From assembly GCF_023074055.1 (NCBI RefSeq), contig NZ_JADPKR010000108.1, positions 124,001 to 188,000 on the forward strand: 64,000 nt of DNA, in the 5' to 3' direction. The first letter of the stretch is position 1. Each line of letters opens with the position of its first letter. Source of the stretch: Bradyrhizobium sp. 141. Its GTDB lineage: Bacteria > Pseudomonadota > Alphaproteobacteria > Rhizobiales > Xanthobacteraceae. A program made the translations under genes and the position numbers. This document shows positions 18,035 through 25,796 of this stretch, one piece after another. Below the pieces are notes generated by a model. That model saw only the letters and a list, made by a program, of their open reading frames with translations. It ran no database searches and had not been told where the DNA came from.

Positions 18035-18715
18035 ATGTCAGAACTTCATGTCAACGGGCCGCTTCAACCGGGCGATCGCGCACCGAACGTCGTGCTGGAT
18101 GCCATCACACGCGACGGAAAGATCGCGCTCCAGGATTTTCGCGGGCATAGTCCGATATTGATCGGCTTGTTTCGAGGTCTGCACTGCCCGTTCTGCCGGC
18201 GCCATATCGCGGCACAGGCGCAACTAGACGAAGCCCTGCGCGACAAGGGCGTCGAAAGTCTCACGATCGTGAATACGCCCATCGAGCGCGCACGGCTCTA
18301 CTTCCGCTATCATCCATTACCCAATCTGCTCGCCGCGTCCGACCCCGAGCGGGTCTCGCACCGCGCGTTCGGCCTGCCCAATCTCGAGTTCACGGAGAAG
18401 GAAACCGAGTGGCCGCGCAAGGTGGGCATGGATGTGGTCATGAGCATGCAAGTGGACATTCCCGGAGAATTGTCGGGGCCGATGAATCGTTTGGCGGCCG
18501 CCGAGCAGCTCAACAAGAATGATGGCTACGAGATGATGGAGGCCGATCAACGCATGGCGGCGACCGGCCAGGGCCAGCTGTTCGGCCAGTTCCTGCTCGA
18601 TCGAGAGGGGGTCGTGCGCTGGACCTTTACCGAGGTTCCCGAAGGCGGCCAGCGCATGTTCGGGATGCCGAGCCCTCAGGAATTGATGTCGGCTGCCTCG
18701 CAAGTGGCAAGCTAA
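18035..18715 (+). CDS. Redoxin / AhpC-TSA-type thioredoxin-fold protein
   Basis: A 226-residue protein with a thioredoxin-like fold. The active-site motif is C51-P-F-C54 in LFRGLHCPFCRRHIAAQ, so it has both cysteines of a dithiol redoxin, in the position used by peroxiredoxin-like proteins. No signal peptide is seen, so it should be cytosolic. A strong Shine-Dalgarno (GAAGGAG) and a 21-base gap behind the cyclase-ATPase gene indicate one operon. Possible roles are peroxide or disulfide reduction, or redox control of the neighbouring zinc-ribbon protein, whose eight cysteines are an obvious candidate target; that link is inference only. Confidence 0.82.
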   Translation: MSELHVNGPLQPGDRAPNVVLDAITRDGKIALQDFRGHSPILIGLFRGLHCPFCRRHIAAQAQLDEALRDKGVESLTIVNTPIERARLYFRYHPLPNLLAASDPERVSHRAFGLPNLEFTEKETEWPRKVGMDVVMSMQVDIPGELSGPMNRLAAAEQLNKNDGYEMMEADQRMAATGQGQLFGQFLLDREGVVRWTFTEVPEGGQRMFGMPSPQELMSAASQVAS

Positions 18716-18749
18716 GCATCGTCGCGTGGTCGGCGGTTCAAATACTTCG

Positions 18750-18990
18750 CTCAACGCGCTGCAACCCGCGGCTTCCTCCGCCCTCAACGAAATTCTGGAC
18801 TACTTCGGGCAGACTGTGAATGTTGCGGCGTGCGTGCAAGGCCGATGCCGGCGAAATCTGCCTCTCGGAAGCGCCTTATTCGGCGCCGGGCGTCAGCGGT
18901 CTCCTCGCGGGTCCCGCCATCGTTGAGTTTGATGCACCTCTGCGCGGCGTCGAAGGCATTGCGTGCGTGTATCGTGTCGTGCGTGGCTAG
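18750..18990 (+). pseudogene. Frameshifted C-terminal fragment of a class III adenylate cyclase
   Basis: In one frame the DNA encodes ALNEILDYFGQTVNVAACVQG, ending at about 18840. It then continues in another frame from 18841 with ADAGEICLSEAPYSAPGV and a tail LRGVEGIACVYRVVRG, and stops at 18988-18990. Joined, this reads as the end of a class III cyclase domain (D-Y-F-G-x-T-V-N-x-A-A-R-V-Q-G). The break, a net loss of 2 bases mod 3, and a cysteine in place of the transition-state arginine (AACVQG) show decay. No 5-prime part remains. Confidence 0.78.
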
Positions 18991-19021
18991 GATCCTGCTC
19001 CCGCACGACTGCTGTACATTT

Positions 19022-19864
19022 TCACTTCACCGGCACTTTCGGCTTCTTCGCCGCCAGCCCCACGGCCATTGCCGAGATCAGCGGGCGCATGAAATAGGCG
19101 TCCTCCGCCGGCGAGATGTCCGTGCGCAGGCCGTGCGCGGCGAGCTCGCCGGAGACCGCCGGGCCTACTGACGCAATCAGGGTTCGTTCGAGGCCGGCGC
19201 GCAGCTTGGCTTCGCTGCCATGCGCCTTCGCGGCCTCGATCAGGCGGCGGACCTGGCCGAGATTGGTCAGCGCGAGGGCGTCGATCCGCCCCGCGGCCAT
19301 GTCGTCGATCGCTGTGACGATGTTGGCGTCCGCTGCCCTGGAATCGTAGGCATAAGGCAGCACGGTATCGACCGCGGCGCCTTGCGCGGCCAGCGCGCCG
19401 GTCAGCTCGCTATGGTCCTTGTCCGGATAGAGCTGGAGGCCGAGGCGCCGGCCCCTCAGATCGAGCTTTCCCAGCATCTGGATGACGCCTTCGGTGGTCG
19501 GTTTTTCCGTGGTCTGCTGCGCTTCCAGGCCGACCTCGCGCAATGCCTTGCCGGGCTTCGGCCCGCGGGTGAATTTCCGCGCTTTGGCGAGCGCCGCGAC
19601 GAGGGCTGCGTCGAGCCCGCGGGCGCCGGCGAGCTTCATGATCCGCCGCAGACCTTCGCCCGTCATCAGCACGAGGTCGTCAAAGGGCTTTTCAATGGCG
19701 CGGCGGATCCAGGCCTCTACCGGGGCCGGGTCCGGCGCATCGTGGATGGTGAACATCGGGCACTGCACGACCTCGGCGCCTTGCTCGGCCAAAAGCTTGG
19801 AGAACTGCGCCTCCTCGCGTGTCTCCAGGATCAGGATGCGGGTGCCGTTCAAGCGGTCGGCCAT
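19022..19864 (-). CDS. hemD: Uroporphyrinogen-III synthase (HemD family)
   Basis: A 280-residue protein with the two-lobed HemD pattern. HemD closes and inverts ring D of hydroxymethylbilane to give uroporphyrinogen III in haem, vitamin B12 and bacteriochlorophyll synthesis. Typical elements are GTRILILETREEAQFSKLLAEQGA at the N-terminus, DDLVLMTGEGLRRIMKLAG near residue 65, and the domain-2 stretch RIDALALTNLGQVRRLIEAA near 195. Conservation across the family is low, so the call rests on overall architecture. It may be a second, HemD-like copy, since hemD usually sits by hemC; no haem gene lies beside it here. Confidence 0.75.
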   Translation of the reverse strand: MADRLNGTRILILETREEAQFSKLLAEQGAEVVQCPMFTIHDAPDPAPVEAWIRRAIEKPFDDLVLMTGEGLRRIMKLAGARGLDAALVAALAKARKFTRGPKPGKALREVGLEAQQTTEKPTTEGVIQMLGKLDLRGRRLGLQLYPDKDHSELTGALAAQGAAVDTVLPYAYDSRAADANIVTAIDDMAAGRIDALALTNLGQVRRLIEAAKAHGSEAKLRAGLERTLIASVGPAVSGELAAHGLRTDISPAEDAYFMRPLISAMAVGLAAKKPKVPVK

Positions 19865-20022
19865 GGGCGTACTCCAGGTTAGTCTAACGCAATGGTCCGT
19901 TCATCCTGACTCCGCGCTTGGGATTGGCGCAAGGGCGGTGTCGGTGATAGAGCAGGGCGCAATCGCGATCGTTCCGCAGCCTTTGCCCAAACCTTCATCA
20001 AGAGCCAAGCCTGTTCATCAAC

Positions 20023-20886
20023 ATGCCCGATCATCAATATGTCTTGACCCTGTCCTGTCCGGATCGTCCCGGCATCGTCTCGGCGGTGTCGACGTTCCTC
20101 GCGCATAACGGACAGAACATCCTCGACGCCCAGCAGTTCGACGACATCGAGACCAAGAAGTTCTTCATGCGGGTGGTGTTCACCGCAGCCGATCTTGCCG
20201 TGGAACTGTCGGCGCTGCAGACCGGCTTTGCGGCGATTGCCGAGCGGTTCGGCATGGTCTGGCAGATGCGCGACCGGGCTGCGCATCGCAAAGTGATGCT
20301 GTTGGTGTCGAAGTCCGATCACTGCCTGGTCGATATCCTCTATCGATGGCGCACCGGCGAGCTGCCGATGACGCTTGCCGCCATCGTCTCCAACCATCCG
20401 CGCGAGGTCTATTCCGGGCTCGACTTCGGCGGCATCCCGTTCCACCATTTGCCCGTGACCAAGGAGACCAAGCGCGAGCAGGAGGGCCAGATCATGGACC
20501 TCGTCGGCAACACCAAGACCGATCTCGTCGTGCTCGCCCGCTACATGCAGATCCTGTCGGATGATCTGTCGGCGAAGCTGTCGGGACGCTGCATCAACAT
20601 TCACCACTCGTTCCTGCCGGGCTTCAAGGGCGCAAAGCCCTATCACCAGGCCCATGAGCGCGGCGTCAAGCTGATCGGCGCCACCGCGCATTACGTCACG
20701 CGCGACCTCGACGAGGGCCCGATCATCGACCAGGACGTCGAGCGCATCAGCCATCGCGATACGCCGGAAGATCTCGTCCGCAAGGGCCGCGACATCGAGC
20801 GCCGCGTGCTCGCCCGCGCGATCCGTTACCATCTCGACGACCGCGTCATCCTGAATGGCCGCAAGACCGTGGTGTTCGTGGATTAG
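20023..20886 (+). CDS. purU: Formyltetrahydrofolate deformylase
   Basis: A 287-residue enzyme that hydrolyses 10-formyl-THF to THF and formate, balancing one-carbon pools. Residues 1-80 form an ACT domain (YVLTLSCPDRPGIVSAVSTFLA). The C-terminal formyl-transferase fold carries the catalytic region INIHHSFLPGFKGAKPYHQA near residue 195 and GATAHYVTRDLDEGPIIDQD near 225, with the expected Asn, His and Asp. Length matches PurU. It diverges from hemD across about 160 bases. It lies upstream of the methyl-cycle cluster but is separated from it by a transporter operon. Confidence 0.93.
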   Translation: MPDHQYVLTLSCPDRPGIVSAVSTFLAHNGQNILDAQQFDDIETKKFFMRVVFTAADLAVELSALQTGFAAIAERFGMVWQMRDRAAHRKVMLLVSKSDHCLVDILYRWRTGELPMTLAAIVSNHPREVYSGLDFGGIPFHHLPVTKETKREQEGQIMDLVGNTKTDLVVLARYMQILSDDLSAKLSGRCINIHHSFLPGFKGAKPYHQAHERGVKLIGATAHYVTRDLDEGPIIDQDVERISHRDTPEDLVRKGRDIERRVLARAIRYHLDDRVILNGRKTVVFVD

Positions 20887-20954
20887 CGAATAGCGAGTGG
20901 TGAGTAGCGAATAGAACAGGTGGCCATATTCGCCACTCCCTATTCGCCATTCGC
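20887..20954. repeat. Imperfect inverted repeat after purU
   Basis: The stretch contains several GCGAATAG/CTATTCGC-type blocks: GCGAATAGCGAGTGG and AGTAGCGAATAG on one side, and CCACTCCCTATTCGCC on the other. It lies between convergent purU and the lipoprotein gene and would fold into a hairpin that could stop or protect both transcripts. Confidence 0.5.
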
Positions 20955-20956
20955 CT

Positions 20957-21247
20957 TTAGCGCACGGCGTTGCCCGACGTAGCCCCCGTCGCGCCCTTCT
21001 GTGCCTGCTCTTCCTTCTCGCGATCTGCCGCGGGCAGCAGCCGCTTGCGTTCGCGTTCCCGCATGTAGGCGTCGTATTGCGGCGTGCCCGCGCGCGGCGG
21101 GGCATCGGCCGGCAGGCCGCCGGCCCATTGCGGGACGTAGTCGCCCATGCCGGCGGAGAGTTTTTCGTTGACCGTTCCGCAGCCTGCAAGGGTGGAAGCG
21201 AGCAGGGCGACTGCGGCGATCGAAAGCGAACGGGGGCGCATGGACAT
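20957..21247 (-). CDS. Small putative lipoprotein
   Basis: A 96-residue protein with a lipoprotein signal peptide: basic MSMRPR, a hydrophobic stretch, and lipobox L20-A-G-C23. The mature part (GTVNEKLSAGMGDYVPQWAG) is followed by a charged region with MRERERKRLLPAADREKEEQ. I do not recognise a function. Similar small lipoproteins are common in Rhizobiales and presumably sit in the inner or outer membrane. A second ATG at 21241 is a possible start. Confidence 0.72.
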   Translation of the reverse strand: MSMRPRSLSIAAVALLASTLAGCGTVNEKLSAGMGDYVPQWAGGLPADAPPRAGTPQYDAYMRERERKRLLPAADREKEEQAQKGATGATSGNAVR

Positions 21248-21600
21248 CTTCTAGGTCGTGCCCGATCGGGCGTGGATGAGGGGCGCCGGATGGGCGTCAG
21301 CGGTGAACCATAGCTCTCAACATGTAAAATTGGCCTATTCGACGGTCGGAAGAACTGTATACATAAAAGGTATTATAGTACGAAAAATTCGCTCTTGTGG
21401 CGTCAATTCTAGCTGATACGGTATACATTGCGTATTCCCGGTCATGCTCTTCGGTGCGCGTGACGAGTAGGCTTCACGGCGGAGCAGGGAGATGTCCAGA
21501 TTCTGCAAGTGAGAGGCGGAATCCTCCATCCACGGCCTCGTGCGGCCTTCATACAGTGGCGCATCAATAAGTCCTCCCAACCCGTCCGTGCCACGAGAGG
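21248..21600. other. AT-rich intergenic region with two GTATACAT copies
   Basis: No convincing gene. The base composition of about 21310-21440 is clearly more AT-rich than the surroundings (for example AGGTATTATAGTACG). The octamer GTATACAT occurs twice, at 21357-21364 and 21421-21428. A minus-strand frame of 81 codons covers 21335-21580, but it lacks recognisable domains and a Shine-Dalgarno. Confidence 0.5.
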
Positions 21601-21608
21601 CTTTTTTG

Positions 21609-21644
21609 TTGACAGGACCATTTTATTTGTACAATCGTACAAAT
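21609..21644 (+). promoter_or_regulatory. Likely promoter overlapped by a perfect palindromic operator
   Basis: TTGACA at 21609-21614 and TACAAT at 21630-21635 (15-base spacer) make a plausible promoter. The -10 lies inside ATTTGTAC-AATC-GTACAAAT (21625-21644), a perfect 8-base inverted repeat with a 4-base centre. A repressor bound here would block the promoter. The binding-protein gene of the second HAAT operon starts 180 bases downstream. The regulator is not identifiable in the window; palindromes with GTAC half-sites are common among GntR and TetR targets. Confidence 0.55.
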
Positions 21645-21824
21645 CTCTCCCTCCGACGGATCACGCGGCTTGCGCCGAATGGTCGCCCAACGTCCGATTG
21701 ACAACGGGGTTGCAGAGGACGCCATGTGGCCGCACGGCATGGCTTGTCCGAGAGTGAAGCGCGGCAAGGACCGGGCACTCGGTCCGGCTCACAAGAAGTC
21801 AGGAATCAAGGGGAGGGACATCTG

Positions 21825-23003
21825 ATGTTCGAACGCAAAGTTCTTTCACGCGCGGCAGCAGCGGCTGCCATCGCGGGCCTCGCGGCGATCGTGCCTGCCA
21901 AGGCCGAGGACACCGTCAAGGTCGGTCTGATCCTGCCGATGACCGGCGGCCAGGCCTCGACCGGCAAGCAGATCGAAAACGCGATCAAGCTCTACATGCA
22001 GCAGAAGGGCGACACCGTCGCCGGCAAGAAGATCGAGATCATTCTCAAGGACGACGCCGCGATCCCGGACAAGACCAAGACCGCCGCGCAGGAACTGATC
22101 GTCAACGACAAGGTCAATTTCATCGCCGGCTTCGGCGTGACGCCGGCCGCGCTCGCCGCCGCGCCGCTGGCGACGCAAGCCAAGATCCCGGAAGTCGTGA
22201 TGGCGGCCGGCACCTCCATCATCACCGAGCGCTCGCCCTACATCGTGCGCACCAGCTTCACGCTGGCGCAGTCCTCGACCATCATCGGCGACTGGGCGGT
22301 CAAGAACGGCATCAAGAAGGTGGCGACGCTGACCTCGGACTATGCGCCGGGCAATGACGCGCTGAACTTCTTCAAGCAGAACTTCACCGCGGGCGGCGGC
22401 GAGGTGGTCGAGGAAGTCAAGACGCCGCTCGCCAATCCCGACTTCGCGCCGTTCCTTCAGCGCATGAAGGACGCCAAGCCCGATGCGATCTTCGTGTTCG
22501 TGCCGGCCGGCCAGGGCGGCAACTTCATGAAGCAATATGCCGAGCGTGGCCTCGACAAGGCCGGCATCAAGGTGATCGGGCCGGGCGACGTCACCGACGA
22601 CGACCTTCTCAACAACATGGGCGACGCCGTGCTTGGCACGGTTACCGCGCATCTCTACTCCGCGGCGCACCCCTCGCAGATGAACAAGGATTTCGTCGCG
22701 GCCTACAAGAAGGCGTTCGGCAACCGTCCGGGCTTCATGGCGGTGAGCGGCTATGACGGCATCCACCTGATCTACGAGGCGTTGAAGAAGACCAATGGCG
22801 ACACCGACGGCACCAAGCTGGTCGAAGCCATGAAGGGCCAGAAGTGGGAGAGCCCGCGCGGCCCGATCTCGATCGACCCCGAGACCCGCGACATCGTGCA
22901 GAACATCTACATCCGCAAGGTCGAGAAGGTCGACGGCGAGCTCTACAACGTCGAGTTCGCGACCTTCGAGGCCGTCAAGGATCTCGGCAAGACCAAGAAG
23001 TGA
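21825..23003 (+). CDS. HAAT-family ABC transporter substrate-binding protein (second system)
   Basis: A 392-residue periplasmic binding protein. The signal peptide has basic MFERK, an alanine-rich core and a VPAKA cleavage site near residue 24. The mature start EDTVKVGLILPMTGGQASTG is a classic Peripla_BP_6 beginning. The Shine-Dalgarno AAGGGGAGGG lies 8 bases before the ATG at 21825. It is the first gene of a complete operon (binding protein, LivH, LivM, LivG, LivF). It differs strongly from the binding protein at 2523-3806, so the two systems take different ligands. Expression is probably repressed through the palindrome at 21625-21644. Confidence 0.9.
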   Translation: MFERKVLSRAAAAAAIAGLAAIVPAKAEDTVKVGLILPMTGGQASTGKQIENAIKLYMQQKGDTVAGKKIEIILKDDAAIPDKTKTAAQELIVNDKVNFIAGFGVTPAALAAAPLATQAKIPEVVMAAGTSIITERSPYIVRTSFTLAQSSTIIGDWAVKNGIKKVATLTSDYAPGNDALNFFKQNFTAGGGEVVEEVKTPLANPDFAPFLQRMKDAKPDAIFVFVPAGQGGNFMKQYAERGLDKAGIKVIGPGDVTDDDLLNNMGDAVLGTVTAHLYSAAHPSQMNKDFVAAYKKAFGNRPGFMAVSGYDGIHLIYEALKKTNGDTDGTKLVEAMKGQKWESPRGPISIDPETRDIVQNIYIRKVEKVDGELYNVEFATFEAVKDLGKTKK

Positions 23004-23016
23004 CGCGCGAAAGCGG

Positions 23017-23109
23017 GTCATCCCGGAGCGCGCTTAGCGCGCATCCGGGATCTCGAAATTGTTGAAACGAGATTCCGGGTTCAGCGCTCCGCGCTGCCCC
23101 GGAATGACG
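23017..23109. repeat. REP-like palindromic element between the binding-protein and livH genes
   Basis: A composite hairpin with outer arms GTCATCCCGG and CCGGAATGACG and inner GCGC-rich palindromes. It lies in the same operon position as the element in the first HAAT locus, behind a binding-protein gene, where such hairpins often raise the 5-prime mRNA level relative to the permease genes. Confidence 0.75.
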
Positions 23110-23137
23110 AGTGATTATCAAGGTTCACCCGCTCCCG

Positions 23138-24007
23138 ATGACCTCTATCCTCACCAACCTGTTCGATGGCGTCGCCTACGGCATGCTGCTGTTCGTGCTC
23201 GCCTGCGGGCTCGCGGTCACGCTCGGATTGATGAACTTCGTCAATCTCGCCCATGGCGCCTTCGCCATGGCCGGCGGCTATGTCTGCATGGTGCTGGTCA
23301 ACCGGATGGGCTGGCCGTTCTTCGCAGCACTGCCGCTCGCATTCGTCTCCTCCGCGGCGATCGGCATCGTGCTCGAACGCACCCTCTACCGCCACCTCTA
23401 TACGCGCAGCCATCTCGATCAGGTGCTGTTCACCATTGGCCTGACCTTCATGTCGGTCGCCGCCGTCGACTACATCCAGGGCTCATCGCGGGTCTTCATC
23501 AACCTGCCGGCGGCGCTCCAGGGCCAGTTCGACCTGTTCGGCGTCGGCATCGGTCGCTATCGCCTGATGATCATCGTGATCTGCGGCCTGCTGACCATCG
23601 CGCTCCAGATGGTGCTGGCCAAGACGCGCTTCGGCAGCCGCTTGCGCGCCGCGGTCGACGACCCGCGCGCCGCCAGCGGCCTCGGCATCAACGTGCCGCA
23701 GGTGTTCGCCTTCACCTTTGCCTTTGGCTGCGGGCTCGCCGGCCTCGGCGGGGCGCTGAGCGCCGAGATCCTCGGCCTCGACCCGTATTTCCCGCTGAAA
23801 TTCATGATCTACTTCCTGATCGTGGTCACCGTCGGCGGCTCCTCCTCGATCACCGGCCCGTTCCTGGCCTCGCTCCTGCTCGGCATCGGTGACGTCGCCG
23901 GAAAATACTACGTGCCGAAGATGGGGCCTTTCGTGATCTACACCATGATGATCGTGATCCTGATCTGGCGTCCGAACGGATTGTTCGGCCGCACGGCCGC
24001 GCGTTGA
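23138..24007 (+). CDS. livH: HAAT-family ABC transporter permease LivH (second system)
   Basis: A membrane permease of 289 residues from the ATG of MTSILTNLFDGVAYG; a GTG at 23111 would add nine polar residues from the repeat region. It shows the LivH N-terminal pattern VTLGLMNFVNLAHGAFAMAGGYV and a C-terminal LKFMIYFLIVVTVGGSSSITGPFLA segment. The stop overlaps the start region of livM. The gene sits behind a palindromic repeat in a tight plus-strand operon. Confidence 0.9.
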   Translation: MTSILTNLFDGVAYGMLLFVLACGLAVTLGLMNFVNLAHGAFAMAGGYVCMVLVNRMGWPFFAALPLAFVSSAAIGIVLERTLYRHLYTRSHLDQVLFTIGLTFMSVAAVDYIQGSSRVFINLPAALQGQFDLFGVGIGRYRLMIIVICGLLTIALQMVLAKTRFGSRLRAAVDDPRAASGLGINVPQVFAFTFAFGCGLAGLGGALSAEILGLDPYFPLKFMIYFLIVVTVGGSSSITGPFLASLLLGIGDVAGKYYVPKMGPFVIYTMMIVILIWRPNGLFGRTAAR

Positions 24008-24015
24008 GTTCGCCG

Positions 24016-25044
24016 ATGAGCGCTGCTTCCGACGTCGGTCATCACGCCCAGCGCCAAGCGCGTTGGCACTATGGCGAGATCGCCTTCTGGCTGATCGTGC
24101 TGGCCTGCGGCTTCGCCTTTCCCACGCGCTATCTGATCATGACCGACATCCTGCGGCTGGCACTGTTTACGATGTCGCTCGATCTCATCCTCGGCTATGC
24201 CGGCATCGTCTCGCTCGGTCATGCCGCTTTCTTCGGCGTCGGCGCCTATGCCGCGGGGCTTCTCGCGCTGCACGGGATCGTCAAGGAGCCGGTGCTGGCG
24301 CTGATCGTCGCCGGCCTTGCCGCCATGGTGCTTGGCTTTGCCACCAGCTTCCTGGTGATCCGCGGCGTCGATCTGACGCGCTTGATGGTGACGCTCGGCA
24401 TCGCCCTGCTGCTGGAAGCGCTCGCCGAACGCTTCTCCAACATCACCGGCGGCACCGACGGCCTGCAGGGCATCGAGATGCAGCCGATCTTCGGCGAGAT
24501 CCCGTTCGACATGTTCGGCAAGGCCGGCTTCTTCTATTCGCTGGCGGTGCTGTTCCTGCTGTTTCTGTTCGCCCGCCGCGTCGTGCATTCGCCGTTTGGG
24601 CTATCGCTACGCGCGATCAAGAACAATCCGCTGCGCGCCGCCGCGATCGGCATCCCCGTCAACCGCCGCCTGATCGCGATCTACACGCTGGCGGCGTTCT
24701 ATGCCGGCGTCGCCGGCGCGCTGTTCACCCAAACCACGGCAATCGCCTCGCTCGACGTGTTCGCCTTCGAACGCTCCGCGGATCTGATGCTGGTGCTCGT
24801 CATCGGTGGCACCGGTTACCTGTATGGCGGGCTGGTTGGCGCGGTGATCTTCCGCATGCTCCAGGAAGTGTTCTCCACCATCACCCCGCAGTACTGGCAA
24901 TTCTGGATCGGTCTCGTGCTGGTCGTGATCGTGCTGATCGGCCGCCAGCGTCTGCACCGCTGGGTGCTGTACGTGCCCAACCTGATCATCAAACAAATCG
25001 CTGGACGCAAGGCCGTCGTCGCCGTGCCGGAGAGCGAGGCATGA
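24016..25044 (+). CDS. livM: HAAT-family ABC transporter permease LivM (second system)
   Basis: A 342-residue permease with the motif LDLILGYAGIVSLGHAAFFGVGAYAAG near residue 55 and the coupling helix region LIAIYTLAAFYAGVAGALFTQ near 225. I chose the ATG at 24016; a TTG at 24004 is in frame but overlaps the livH stop. The stop overlaps the livG ATG by 4 bases, indicating coupled translation. The C-terminus carries an arginine-rich cytosolic tail (IGRQRLHRW). Confidence 0.9.
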   Translation: MSAASDVGHHAQRQARWHYGEIAFWLIVLACGFAFPTRYLIMTDILRLALFTMSLDLILGYAGIVSLGHAAFFGVGAYAAGLLALHGIVKEPVLALIVAGLAAMVLGFATSFLVIRGVDLTRLMVTLGIALLLEALAERFSNITGGTDGLQGIEMQPIFGEIPFDMFGKAGFFYSLAVLFLLFLFARRVVHSPFGLSLRAIKNNPLRAAAIGIPVNRRLIAIYTLAAFYAGVAGALFTQTTAIASLDVFAFERSADLMLVLVIGGTGYLYGGLVGAVIFRMLQEVFSTITPQYWQFWIGLVLVVIVLIGRQRLHRWVLYVPNLIIKQIAGRKAVVAVPESEA

Positions 25045-25796
25045 CCATCGCGCTCGAAACCCAAAATCTCGAAAAGCAGTTTGGCGGGCTGCGGGTCACC
25101 CGCGATCTGTCCTTGAAGATCGAGCAGGGCGCCCGCCACGCGCTGATCGGCCCGAACGGCGCCGGCAAGACTACCGTCATCAACCAGCTGACCGGCGTAT
25201 TGAAGCCGAACTCCGGCCGCATCCTGCTCGAGGGACAGGACATCACCGATCTGCCCGTGCACAAGCGCGTGCTGCGCGGCCTGTCGCGCACTTTCCAGAT
25301 CAACCAGCTCTATCCCGATCTCACTCCGCTCGAGACCATCGGCCTTGCCGTCTCCGAGCGCCTCGGCCATGGCGGCGACTGGTGGCGGCGGATGGGCACG
25401 CGCAGCGACGTCAACGGCGAGATCGCCGATCTGCTCTCGCGCTTCCATCTGCTCGACGTCATGAACGAGCAGACCGTGACGCTGCCTTACGGCAAGCAGC
25501 GCCTGCTCGAGATCGCGGTCGCGATCGCGGCCAAACCGCGCGTGCTGCTGCTGGATGAACCCGCCGCCGGCGTACCCGAGAGCGAGCGCCACGACATCCT
25601 CGCCGTCGTAGGCAGCCTGCCGCGCGATGTCACGGTGCTCTTGATCGAGCACGACATGGACCTCGTATTCTCCTTCGCCGACCGCATCTCGGTGTTGGTT
25701 TCCGGCGCGCTCCTCACCGAGGGCCCCCCTGAGCAGGTTGCACGCGATCCGCAGGTCAAGGCGGTCTATCTCGGCGAGGAGGCGGTCAATGTCTGA
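25041..25796 (+). CDS. livG: HAAT-family ABC transporter ATP-binding protein LivG (second system)
   Basis: A 251-residue ATPase with Walker A GPNGAGKTT near residue 38, signature LPYGKQRLLEIAVAIA near 150, Walker B VLLLDEPAAGVPE and switch region LLIEHDMDLVF. The start ATGA overlaps the livM stop, and the end overlaps livF by 8 bases, so the three genes form a translationally coupled block. It is normal in length and motifs for LivG. Confidence 0.91.
   Translation: MTIALETQNLEKQFGGLRVTRDLSLKIEQGARHALIGPNGAGKTTVINQLTGVLKPNSGRILLEGQDITDLPVHKRVLRGLSRTFQINQLYPDLTPLETIGLAVSERLGHGGDWWRRMGTRSDVNGEIADLLSRFHLLDVMNEQTVTLPYGKQRLLEIAVAIAAKPRVLLLDEPAAGVPESERHDILAVVGSLPRDVTVLLIEHDMDLVFSFADRISVLVSGALLTEGPPEQVARDPQVKAVYLGEEAVNV

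Noticed and set aside
21335..21580. An 81-codon minus-strand frame in the AT-rich gap
   Set aside because: No Shine-Dalgarno, no recognisable domain; the 3-prime half crosses the AT-rich patch. I kept it only as a remark in the gap entry.
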